DNA from: Chlorogloeopsis fritschii
GTDB lineage: Bacteria > Cyanobacteriota > Cyanobacteriia > Cyanobacteriales > Nostocaceae
Length of the DNA stretch: 64,000 nucleotides
Assembly: GCF_043099315.1 (NCBI RefSeq)
Contig: NZ_CP170746.1
Reading direction: 5' to 3' (one strand)
Shown piece after piece: positions 56,922 to 64,000 of this stretch; the stretch's first letter is position 1; every line of letters begins with the position of its first letter. The notes below the pieces were generated by a model. That model was not told the DNA's origin. It saw nothing but the letters and a program-made list of their open reading frames with translations, and made no database searches. Made by a program: the position numbers and the translations under genes.

Positions 56922-58171
56922 CAGTTAGCTGTCAGTGGTAAATGCACCCTTACTGTAGTTCCCTCCGTAACAGTTGATTCAATTAACAATTCACCATTAT
57001 GAGTTTCCACGATCCGCTTAGTAATAGCAAGCCCCAATCCAGTTCCAGAGGATTTTGTCGAATAAAAAGGTTTAGTTAAGTTAGGCAAAACCTCTGGAGG
57101 AATGGGTGCGCCACTATTGTGTATATTAATATAGACTTGATTATTATTTCCGTCACTATAAATTATTAATTTCACACTCTCTCCTTCTGGTATTGCTTCA
57201 CAAGCATTCCGCACTATATTAATTAATACTTGCTTTAATTTATCTTTGTCACCTAATATCTGAACCACATTGATTGCCGCAGAAAATTCTATTTGCCGTC
57301 CTATTGCTTCTGGCATTCCTTGCAGAGATGGTAAGATTTCAGAAATAAATTGGTTAATATCAATTTTTTCTAGCTGCAATGACTGTGGCTTGGCATAAAG
57401 CAATATTTCTTTTAACAATCTTTCTAACCTACTCGCTTCATCTAAAGCTAGGGATAATCGCTCTTTTGCTGATTCAGATAAATCCAATCTCTGAAAAAAG
57501 TTCAACCCCATTTTCATTGTCGTCAAAGGGTTGCGAATTTCATGGATAATACAGGCAGCAAATTCACCAATGGCAGCCAGCCTTTCTTGCTCTACAAGTT
57601 TTGTTTGTGCTGCCCGCAATTCTTCTGTCCTGCGGGCAACTTCGGCTTCTAAAATATGATTAAATTGTAGTTGTTGCTGGTACAAATAATAATTATCTAT
57701 CGCCGTTGCCGCACGTTCTGCAAATAATTCTGCAATTTGAACCTCTTCAGCAGTAAAGTGACGCGGCGTTTTGTGAAAAGAACAAATAGTGCCAATCACT
57801 TCTCCTTGGGCTGTGCGTAAAGGTACGCCCAAATAAGCTCGATACCCCTCTGGAGCTTTACCATAGTCAACACAAGTTTTGGTATCTTCTACCACTAGAC
57901 TTTGTTGTGTATTGACCACTGTTCCTGTGACAAGTCCATGCAATGAATATACATCATTACTGCTATTACCCAAGTCAATACTGCTAGCTAATACCCTCTC
58001 AAAACCACCTTGGCAAAGGGTAACAACTGACCAATCTAACTCTAGCAATTCGCTCACACCCAAAGTAATTTCTTGTAAGTAACGCTTGATTTCCCCGGTA
58101 CGATAACTTAGTGAAGATAGGACTTCTAGCGTTCTTTTTTTTCGTTGCCAATCTCCAGAACTACAGCACAT
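56918..58171 (-). CDS. GAF-domain sensor histidine kinase
   Basis: 417 residues: GAF (about 28-165; YLGVPLRTAQGEVIGTIC), coiled coil (VARRTEELRAAQTKLVEQE), HisKA with His210 (IIHEIRNPLTTM), and HATPase (NIVRNACEAIP; STKSSGTGLGLAITKRI). Soluble. The conserved Cys in the GAF regions that bind bilins are not seen in the usual position, so light sensing is not indicated. No regulator overlaps it; the nearest is the OmpR-type gene 325 bases away, divergent. Confidence 0.9.
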   Translation of the reverse strand: MCCSSGDWQRKKRTLEVLSSLSYRTGEIKRYLQEITLGVSELLELDWSVVTLCQGGFERVLASSIDLGNSSNDVYSLHGLVTGTVVNTQQSLVVEDTKTCVDYGKAPEGYRAYLGVPLRTAQGEVIGTICSFHKTPRHFTAEEVQIAELFAERAATAIDNYYLYQQQLQFNHILEAEVARRTEELRAAQTKLVEQERLAAIGEFAACIIHEIRNPLTTMKMGLNFFQRLDLSESAKERLSLALDEASRLERLLKEILLYAKPQSLQLEKIDINQFISEILPSLQGMPEAIGRQIEFSAAINVVQILGDKDKLKQVLINIVRNACEAIPEGESVKLIIYSDGNNNQVYINIHNSGAPIPPEVLPNLTKPFYSTKSSGTGLGLAITKRIVETHNGELLIESTVTEGTTVRVHLPLTANC

Positions 58172-58496
58172 AAAAACTCCTTTTTTAAAATTTTTCGGCT
58201 ATATATTACTGATAACAATCGCTTTTAGAATCAAACTGACTAGCTAATACTTGCAACAATTCTTAGCAATAAATAATATTGACCATGTGTATAATCTAAA
58301 CACGAAAACATGAAATAATTAATTGCTTATATGTAAATAAACGTAACTAATGTTGATTTGTTTTAAGTATTTTGTTGAATAAACTCTAAGAAATTTTTAC
58401 TTAGAAAGTAAAGTATAAACTATCAGTTAATTTAATTTCTGCTCGTCTTTATTTTTCAGGACAATCAGTTTAGAAATATCAAGTTATTAAACTCCC
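58172..58496. other. Spacer between divergent kinase and regulator genes
   Basis: 325 AT-rich bases holding both divergent promoters. No repeat or structural RNA recognised. Confidence 0.4.
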
Positions 58497-59171
58497 ATGA
58501 CAGCCCACATTCTACTTGTTGAAGATGAAGTTAAACTGGCACGATTTGTAGAATTGGAACTGAGTTATGAAGGCTATCAAGTTACCGTTGCGCACGATGG
58601 ATTAAGTGGATTGACTACAGCCAGAGAGACTCATCCAGATTTAGTGATTTTAGACTGGATGTTACCTGGTTTGTCGGGGGTGGAAATTTGCCGCCGCCTG
58701 CGAAGTACAGGGGATCAAGTGCCAGTCATATTATTGACGGCAAAAGATGAAGTGAGCGATCGCGTGGCTGGTTTGGATGCGGGTGCGGATGATTATGTCG
58801 TTAAACCCTTCAGCGTCGAGGAATTGTTAGCTAGAGTTCGCGCTCACCTACGCAGAACCCAAGAAGTAGACGCAGATATATTGCTATTTGAAGATTTGAA
58901 GCTAAATCGTCGCACGCGGGAAGTGCATCGCGGCGATCGCGCGATAGAATTAACAGCTAAAGAATTTGACTTACTAGAATATTTGCTAGCACATCCCCGA
59001 CAAGTGATTACGCGCGATCGCATTTTAGAGGAAGTCTGGGGCTACGACTTTATGGGAGATTCCAACATTATCGAAGTTTACATCCGCTATCTACGGCTGA
59101 AATTAGAAGCCAACAACGAAAAGCGTCTCATTCAAACTGTGCGTGGTGTCGGTTATGCGTTGCGCGAGTGA
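58497..59171 (+). CDS. OmpR-family response regulator
   Basis: 224 residues: REC domain with EDE pair (LLVEDEVKLA), phospho-Asp53 (VILDWMLPG), Thr in ILLTAKDE and Lys in VVKPFS, followed by a winged-helix DNA-binding domain (ELTAKEFDLLEYLLAHP; IEVYIRYLRLKLE; IQTVRGVGYAL). It resembles RppA/RpaB-type regulators; target genes are unknown. It lies upstream of arsM on the same strand, 98 bases away, but arsM has its own leader. Confidence 0.92.
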   Translation: MTAHILLVEDEVKLARFVELELSYEGYQVTVAHDGLSGLTTARETHPDLVILDWMLPGLSGVEICRRLRSTGDQVPVILLTAKDEVSDRVAGLDAGADDYVVKPFSVEELLARVRAHLRRTQEVDADILLFEDLKLNRRTREVHRGDRAIELTAKEFDLLEYLLAHPRQVITRDRILEEVWGYDFMGDSNIIEVYIRYLRLKLEANNEKRLIQTVRGVGYALRE

Positions 59172-59269
59172 AAACAACACTCTCAGCAAAAACTCATCAA
59201 ATAGAGGGTGATATGTACTAGGATGCAAAAAGTTGATTTTAGACGCCAATACATATCATCAGGAGTGCA

Positions 59270-60238
59270 ATGACTTATCTCGAAACCGCAGCACAATTCT
59301 ACAGTGAAGTTGCGCAAACACCGCAAATTGGACTTTGTTGCGTCCAAAGTTCACCCCTCCAATTGCCAGGATTGAAAATTCCCCAACCAATGCAGGAAAT
59401 GAACTATGGTTGCGGCAGTACCGTTCATCCTGCAGAATTAGCAAATCAACCTACTGTGTTGTATGTTGGAGTTGGTGGTGGCTTAGAAGCTCTGCAATTT
59501 GCTTATTTTTCTCGCTGCCCCGGTGCTGTGATTGCTGTTGAGCCGGTGGAAGCAATGCGAGAAGCGGCTGCACGCAACCTGGAAATTGCTGCTCAAGAAA
59601 ACCCTTGGTTTGATCCTAGCTTTGTAGAAATTCGTGCGGGCGACGCATTTAATTTACCTGTTGCCGATGCTTCTGTAGATGTGGTAGCGCAAAATTGTCT
59701 TTTCAACATTTTTGAGCCAGAAGATTTAACTCGTGCTTTACAAGAAGCATATCGCGTTTTAAAACCAGGCGGACGTTTACAAATGAGCGATCCGATCGCC
59801 ACTCGCCCAATTCCACCACATCTGCAACAAGATGAGCGTTTGCGCGCTATGTGTTTATCTGGCGCACTGACTTATGAAGAGTATATTCAGCGAATTATTA
59901 ATGTGGGATTTGGACAAATAGAAATTCGCGCCCGTCGTCCTTATCGTCTTCTAGATTACCAAACTTATCATCTCCAAGAACATTTACTTTTAGAAAGTCT
60001 TGATTCTGTATCTTTTAAAGTTCCTATTCCTGTAGATGGAGCTTGTGTTTTTACTGGCAAGACAGCAATATATACTGGTTTGGAAGAGTTATTTGATGAT
60101 CATGCCGGGCATATTTTGCAAAAAGGTGTACCAGCCGCAGTGTGTGATAAAACAGCTGCCAAACTTGCTACTTTAATTCCAGACAAATTAATAATTACTA
60201 ATTCTACTTGGCATTACACTGGCGGTGGTTGCTGTTAG
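59270..60238 (+). CDS. arsM: Arsenite methyltransferase (arsenosugar type)
   Basis: 322 residues: SAM motif VLYVGVGGGLEAL (63-75), the arsenite-binding Cys candidates Cys48 (NYGCGST), Cys143 (QNCLFN) and Cys195 (RAMCLSG), LKPGGRLQMSDP, and a Cys-ending tail HYTGGGCC. This is the ArsM form that works with ArsS in arsenosugar synthesis. It converts arsenite to methylated species with SAM and thiols. arsS follows 205 bases downstream. Confidence 0.92.
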   Translation: MTYLETAAQFYSEVAQTPQIGLCCVQSSPLQLPGLKIPQPMQEMNYGCGSTVHPAELANQPTVLYVGVGGGLEALQFAYFSRCPGAVIAVEPVEAMREAAARNLEIAAQENPWFDPSFVEIRAGDAFNLPVADASVDVVAQNCLFNIFEPEDLTRALQEAYRVLKPGGRLQMSDPIATRPIPPHLQQDERLRAMCLSGALTYEEYIQRIINVGFGQIEIRARRPYRLLDYQTYHLQEHLLLESLDSVSFKVPIPVDGACVFTGKTAIYTGLEELFDDHAGHILQKGVPAAVCDKTAAKLATLIPDKLIITNSTWHYTGGGCC

Positions 60239-60315
60239 TTCACGGCAAAGACAAGTGTGAAATATAGAGGCGCTAACTCTTCGCCATAAACTTTCTTGAA
60301 AACTATCTATCATGT

Positions 60316-60350
60316 TGGGTGCGTGACGGGCGATCGTCCGTAATGCACCA
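60316..60350. repeat. Inverted repeat GGGTGCGTGACGG / CCGTAATGCACC
   Basis: Imperfect palindrome around CGATCG between arsM and arsS. A dispersed repeat of the GGTGCGTTACGG type often seen in cyanobacterial spacers. Confidence 0.75.
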
Positions 60351-60443
60351 AATTATTGTTGTATCTTCTCAAGTGAAATTGTGATGCAAAATTTTTCTAT
60401 ATAAATTAACATTATATCTGTAAAGGTCAGGCAATATTAACTA

Positions 60444-61442
60444 ATGCAAACTCAAGCAACAAATTCAGCATTAACTCCTTTCAAACATAAACTAACTTCC
60501 CCTTTAACTAAAAAGCAAATTACTGTTTTACAAATCAATCTGGGCAAGCGTTGTAACCTTGCTTGCACTCACTGTCATGTGGAAGCAGGGCCAAAACGTA
60601 CAGAAGAACTTTCTCCAGAGATTTGCGCTCAATTGATTGAAATAATTCACAAGTTTCCCCAAATTCAAATTGTCGATTTAACTGGGGGCGCACCAGAAAT
60701 GAATTATGGATTTAAGCCACTAGTAGAAGCAAGTAGAGCTACAGGTAAACAAGTCATAGTTCGGTCGAATTTGACTATTTATTTTGAAGATGAATTTGGA
60801 GATTTACCAATTTATTTTGCCAACCATCAAGTGAGAATTGTTGCTTCTTTGCCTTGCTATTTAGCAGATAATGTTGATAAAATGCGCGGGATTGGAGTTT
60901 ATAATGATTCCATCAAAGCACTGCAATGGCTAAATCAAGTTGGTTACGGTCAACAGCCAGATCTAATTTTAGATTTGGTGTATAATCCTCAATTACCTTC
61001 TGGTGAAAAATTTTCTTTAACCCCAGAGCAAATTAAGCTAGAGCGAGATTATAAAGTATTTTTAAAAGAGAAATTTAATATAGATTTTAACAATTTATTT
61101 ACTATTACTAATCTACCAGTAGGCAGAACTAAATTGCATTTAGAACGAAAAAAACTGTACAGTCCTTATTTGAAATTTTTAGAGTCACACTTCAATGCCA
61201 ACACGGTTGAAAATTTAATGTGCCGCGATGAGCTTTCAATTGATTATCTTGGTAACATATATGACTGCGATTTTAACCAGATGATGAATTTACCTGCAAA
61301 AACTCGCAGCGGTGAAAACCTGACAGTTGCTCATTTGCTCGCGGCTGGCAATCTAGATTTAATAGACGAAGTACAAACTGCTGCTTATTGTTACGGTTGT
61401 ACTGCTGGGTGCGGTTCTAGTTGTGGTGGTGCTTTGGTATAA
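60444..61442 (+). CDS. arsS: Arsenosugar biosynthesis radical SAM protein
   Basis: 332 residues. Radical SAM cluster Cys37, Cys41, Cys44 in GKRCNLACTHCHVEAG, DLTGGAPEMNYGF (the GGxPE motif), and a SPASM-like C-terminus with many Cys (YCYGCTAGCGSSCGG). The family partners ArsM to make 5'-deoxyribosyl-arsinoyl compounds, the first arsenosugar step. Ends before a terminator at 61571. With arsM it is likely one transcription unit. Confidence 0.93.
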   Translation: MQTQATNSALTPFKHKLTSPLTKKQITVLQINLGKRCNLACTHCHVEAGPKRTEELSPEICAQLIEIIHKFPQIQIVDLTGGAPEMNYGFKPLVEASRATGKQVIVRSNLTIYFEDEFGDLPIYFANHQVRIVASLPCYLADNVDKMRGIGVYNDSIKALQWLNQVGYGQQPDLILDLVYNPQLPSGEKFSLTPEQIKLERDYKVFLKEKFNIDFNNLFTITNLPVGRTKLHLERKKLYSPYLKFLESHFNANTVENLMCRDELSIDYLGNIYDCDFNQMMNLPAKTRSGENLTVAHLLAAGNLDLIDEVQTAAYCYGCTAGCGSSCGGALV

Positions 61443-61570
61443 ATATAAGAAAAATATACTCACGCGACACGAAATAAAATCTGTTACAGAATCTGTTACC
61501 AGTGGCTTATCTACATCCACATCGGTTTACGATTAAAGACAATTAAGTTTCCTCATACCTTGATGTAAAT

Positions 61571-61607
61571 CCGTGGATTAATAACAACTTCCACGGTTTT
61601 ATTTTGG
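61571..61607 (+). terminator. Terminator after arsS
   Basis: Stem CCGTGGA/TCCACGG with a 12-base loop and TTTTATTTTGG after it, 130 bases downstream of arsS. Confidence 0.7.
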
Positions 61608-61713
61608 TTATGGCAGTAAAATTAGGCACTCAAAATGCTTCTCAAGTTAATATCATTGAGGTAAAACTAGCTCAATCAGCTGCAATTCCGTTACAAAAAA
61701 TGTTACGAGTGTG

Positions 61714-61804
61714 TTGATACTGCTAAATAATCGTTATCATGATATCTAGTTAAGCTCCTCACACCACACCAAAAGCCGTGAATGTTTATTTCACGGCTTT
61801 TTTT
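61714..61804 (+). ncRNA. Candidate Yfr1-like small RNA
   Basis: GCTCCTCACAC at 61754-61764 matches the 11-base ACUCCUCACAC motif of Yfr1 at ten positions. It is unpaired, followed by CACACCAAA and then a strong Rho-independent terminator (AAGCCGTGAA/TTCACGGCTT with T7). Yfr1 is a 54-69-base RNA with the motif between two hairpins. The 5' hairpin here is weak (TGATA/TATCA) and the 5' end is not known, so this is a candidate only. Confidence 0.35.
61773..61804 (+). terminator. Strong Rho-independent terminator
   Basis: Perfect 10-base stem AAGCCGTGAA/TTCACGGCTT, loop TGTTTA, then a run of seven T. It is 170 bases beyond the arsS terminator and so ends a separate short transcript. Confidence 0.85.
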
Positions 61805-61924
61805 ATTAACCTCACCTTACGACTACTCCTTTATCCATCAGTGGAGAGGGGTTGGGGGTGGGGGTTTTTCATTATTGTCAATTAATTAAAGTCTGATCTT
61901 ACGGTTAACTGCACGCTAACAAGC

Positions 61925-63199
61925 ATGAAAACGCAAAATCCAAAACAGCTACTACCACCAGCTTTAAGATCGAGAAACTACCGCCTATTTTTTGCTGGAC
62001 AAGGTATATCCTTGATTGGAACTTGGATGACGCAGACTGCCACTATTTGGCTAGTTTATAGCTTAACCCAATCGCCCTTAATGCTGGGAGTTGTTGGGTT
62101 TAGCAGTCAAATTCCTAGCTTTATTCTCGCTCCCTTTGGTGGCGTATTTGTAGATCGCTTTTCCCGCCATCGTACCTTAATTGGTACGCAAATATTGTCA
62201 ATGATTCAGTCATTAGCACTGGCGGCATTGGCACTAACGGGTGTTATTCATATTTGGCACATCATTGTCTTGAGCTTATTTCAAGGATTTGTTAGCGCCT
62301 TTGATGCACCAGCACGGCAAGCATTTGTGCCAGAGTTGGTAGAACGTAGAGAAGATTTAGCCAATGCGATCGCGCTCAATTCTACAATGTTTAACGGAGC
62401 GCGGTTAATTGGCCCGGCGGTGGGTGGTTTGTTAGTTGCTAGTATTGGCGCAGCATACTGTTTTTTAATTGATGGTCTTAGTTATATTGCCGTAATCATT
62501 GCCTTATTAGCAATGAAGATTAAGCCGAGAACAATATTAGTCAGTACGGCTAACCCCTTGGAACAAGTCAAAGAGGGATTTGTGTATGCCTTTAGCTTTC
62601 CACCAATTCGGGCGCTGTTATTGCTATCAGCTTTAGTTAGTTTTTTCGGATTGCAATATACTGTGCTTGTACCAGTTTTTGCAGAAAAAATTCTCCAAGG
62701 TAATGCAGAAACGCTGGGATTTTTGATGGCAGCATCTGGAGTCGGAGCTTTATGTGGTGGAATTTATTTGGCATCGCGACAAACAATATTAGGGCTTGGT
62801 AAATTGATTGCTTTTGCCCCAACAATTTTAGGAATAGGATTAATTACTTTTTCACTATCACGTTATTTGCCACTTTCTTTATTCACAATGCTATTTATTG
62901 GGTTAGGAACAATCCTCCAAGTTGCTGCTGGCAATACAGTTTTACAAACAATAGTTGAAGATGAAAAACGCGGGCGAGTGATGAGCTTATTCACAATGGC
63001 ATTTTTAGGAATCATACCTTTTGGTAGTTTATTAGGAGGAGCGTTGGCAGATCGAATCGGTGCTCCTACTGTATTAATTATTGATGGAATTGTTTGTATT
63101 TTAGGTTCTATGTATTTTATGAGACAACTACCTGCTCTACGGCAACTAGTACGTCCAATTTATATAGAAAGAGGAATTTTAAATGAAGGGTTACATTAA
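61925..63199 (+). CDS. MFS transporter (EntS/MFS_3 type exporter)
   Basis: 424 residues with twelve membrane helices. Start LRSRNYRLFFAGQGISLIG, then GTWMTQTATIWLVYSLT, DRFSRHRTLIGTQ in the loop between helices 2 and 3, and FDAPARQAFVPELV are typical of the EntS-like drug or siderophore exporters. The substrate is unknown. Its position after the arsenosugar genes is suggestive, but a terminator and a spacer separate them. Confidence 0.9.
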   Translation: MKTQNPKQLLPPALRSRNYRLFFAGQGISLIGTWMTQTATIWLVYSLTQSPLMLGVVGFSSQIPSFILAPFGGVFVDRFSRHRTLIGTQILSMIQSLALAALALTGVIHIWHIIVLSLFQGFVSAFDAPARQAFVPELVERREDLANAIALNSTMFNGARLIGPAVGGLLVASIGAAYCFLIDGLSYIAVIIALLAMKIKPRTILVSTANPLEQVKEGFVYAFSFPPIRALLLLSALVSFFGLQYTVLVPVFAEKILQGNAETLGFLMAASGVGALCGGIYLASRQTILGLGKLIAFAPTILGIGLITFSLSRYLPLSLFTMLFIGLGTILQVAAGNTVLQTIVEDEKRGRVMSLFTMAFLGIIPFGSLLGGALADRIGAPTVLIIDGIVCILGSMYFMRQLPALRQLVRPIYIERGILNEGLH

Positions 63200-63254
63200 C
63201 TCTAGATGATAAGAAAATCATGTTTGATAAATCGACCACTGTCTTGGAAAGCTT

Positions 63255-63356
63255 TGAGCCTCGCTCCGCGAGGAGCTACGCTAACGGAGGAAACCTCCGC
63301 ACCCTACCCTACGGGAACGCCTTACGGCGAACGGGAAGCCGCCTTCGGCGTCTACA
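63255..63356. repeat. Palindromic dispersed-repeat block
   Basis: Units CTCGCTCCGCGAGGAG, CGGAGGAAACCTCCG, CCTACGGGAACGCC, CTTACGGCGAACG and GCCGCCTTCGGCG, each a short palindrome, side by side. It belongs to the type seen at 2418-2690 and gives false open frames. Confidence 0.8.
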
Positions 63357-63362
63357 AACTTT

Positions 63363-63424
63363 CCGCAGATGGACACAGATAAACACAGATAAATTATCGG
63401 TGTCCATCTGTGTTTATCTGTGGT
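63363..63424. repeat. Dispersed repeat CACAGATAAACACAGAT, copy 2
   Basis: Left arm GATGGACACAGATAAACACA, right arm TGTGTTTATCTGTGG, the same element as at 32241-32309. Confidence 0.8.
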
Positions 63425-63452
63425 TGTTATGATCATAAAAGGAGGCACAAAG

Positions 63453-64000
63453 ATGGTTACAAGCCGAAGTGAATACTACATTTCTCCAGAAGAATATTTA
63501 GAAGGCGAAAAAGTTAGCCAAATCAAACACGAGTATATTGATGGGCAAGTCTATGCAATGGCAGGGGCAAGTGATGCTCATGTCACTATTAGTATGAATT
63601 TATCGATGCTGCTGCGAAACCATTTGCGGGGTAGTGGTTACCGGGTGTACATGGCAGAAATGAAAGCACAAATTGAAGTTATTAACCGCTACTACTATCC
63701 TGATGTCATGGTTACTTGTGATGCACGGGATAGAGAGTTTGAATATTTTAAATGCCACCCGAAATTAATTGTAGAGGTACTTTCAGATCGCACAGAAGCT
63801 TTTGACAGAGGTAAGAAGTTTGCAGACTACCGCCACCTAGAATCATTGCAGGAATACGTACTCATTTCCCAAGACATAATGAGTGTGGAATGCTTCCGCC
63901 GCAACGAAAAAGGGCGCTGGGAACTTTATCCCTACGAAAAAGGCGAAGAAGTGCATCTAGCTAGCGTTGATTTTTGGTGTGAAATTGAGGCGATATATGA
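63453..64000 (+). CDS. Uma2-family endonuclease-like protein (runs off the window)
   Basis: At least 182 residues, cut by the window end just before the stop. GGAGG lies seven bases before ATG 63453 (strong AAAAGGAGG). The fold signature YYPDVMVTCDARD, LIVEVLSDRTEAFDRGKKF, YRHLESLQEYVLIS matches Uma2/DUF820. It is about the usual length, so only the last few residues are likely missing. Confidence 0.9.
   Translation, partial: MVTSRSEYYISPEEYLEGEKVSQIKHEYIDGQVYAMAGASDAHVTISMNLSMLLRNHLRGSGYRVYMAEMKAQIEVINRYYYPDVMVTCDARDREFEYFKCHPKLIVEVLSDRTEAFDRGKKFADYRHLESLQEYVLISQDIMSVECFRRNEKGRWELYPYEKGEEVHLASVDFWCEIEAIY

Larger units (their letters stand above)
61443..61924. other. Spacer with two terminators and a candidate small RNA
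   Basis: 482 bases. It contains a terminator at 61571-61607, a candidate Yfr1-like RNA ending at 61804, and a GGGGTTGGGGGTGGGGG stretch near 61848-61864. A 35-codon frame at 61610-61717 has no ribosome site. The remaining sequence up to the exporter start holds its promoter. Confidence 0.6.

Noticed and set aside
61610..61717. Frame of 35 codons between the two terminators
   Set aside because: No Shine-Dalgarno and no recognisable sequence; the transcript there is better explained as a small RNA, though it is not excluded.
61722..61742. Possible Zur/Fur-like box (TAATCGTTATCATGATA)
   Set aside because: Only one half-site resembles the consensus; AT-rich spacers give such matches by chance.
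63220..63432. Open frame of 70 codons
   Set aside because: Made of two dispersed repeats.

Overview
The window comes from a filamentous, probably heterocyst-forming cyanobacterium (Nostocales type). The HIP1 octamer GCGATCGC is scattered through genes and spacers. The window carries CP12, a phytochrome with an Rcp1-type regulator, a photosystem II S4-domain protein, DUF1825, DUF2808 and DUF3177 proteins and an Mo-nitrogenase C-terminal-domain protein. Spacers are full of heptamer tandem repeats (CCCTAGC, TAATGGC, TGCCCTC types) and palindromic dispersed repeats typical of this group. There is one tRNA gene (Val, GAC); no rRNA, CRISPR array, prophage or full-length insertion sequence was seen.

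Layout. 1-7.2 kb: a TolC-type outer membrane protein, small conserved proteins, a PSII S4-domain protein, an SDR dehydrogenase and a membrane-anchored coiled-coil protein. 7.2-13.6 kb: tRNA-Val followed by a type I restriction-modification locus on the minus strand (hsdM, hsdS, an abortive-infection-like gene, hsdR). This locus is visibly decaying: hsdM has a frameshift, the hsdM end and hsdS start are fused by a deletion, and hsdR has an in-frame TAA just before its nuclease motif. The abi-like gene inside it is intact. 13.9-26.1 kb: metabolic and transport genes (HxlR regulator, serA, prmA, a GHSLG hydrolase, ppsA, GNAT, SbmA/YddA-type ABC transporter, protein mannosyltransferase). 26.8-30.8 kb: a light-signalling block with a Cys259 phytochrome kinase, an overlapping Rcp1-like regulator and a REC-kinase hybrid. 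30.8-44.7 kb: Uma2, trmB, a metallophosphoesterase, a FIST protein, cp12, small conserved proteins, penicillin-binding protein 1A, tyrS and pyrF. 45-51 kb: small-protein genes, a class V aminotransferase, and a truncated HipA-like kinase coupled to a HIRAN protein. 51-59 kb: signalling again, with a 1259-residue hybrid kinase carrying a ribbon-helix-helix-like N-terminus, a GAF kinase and an OmpR-type regulator. 59-63.2 kb: an arsenosugar pair (arsM, arsS) and an MFS exporter. The window ends inside a second Uma2 gene.

The most interesting items are: the broken restriction locus that keeps an intact abi-like cargo gene; the truncated kinase/HIRAN pair; a 42-codon Cys-rich gene with a perfect Shine-Dalgarno sequence; a candidate Yfr1-like small RNA between two terminators at 61.6-61.8 kb; and a family of very small elements with conserved ends, two copies of which are flanked by short direct repeats that look like insertion footprints.

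All calls come from reading the sequence by eye. No database search, alignment or folding program was run.
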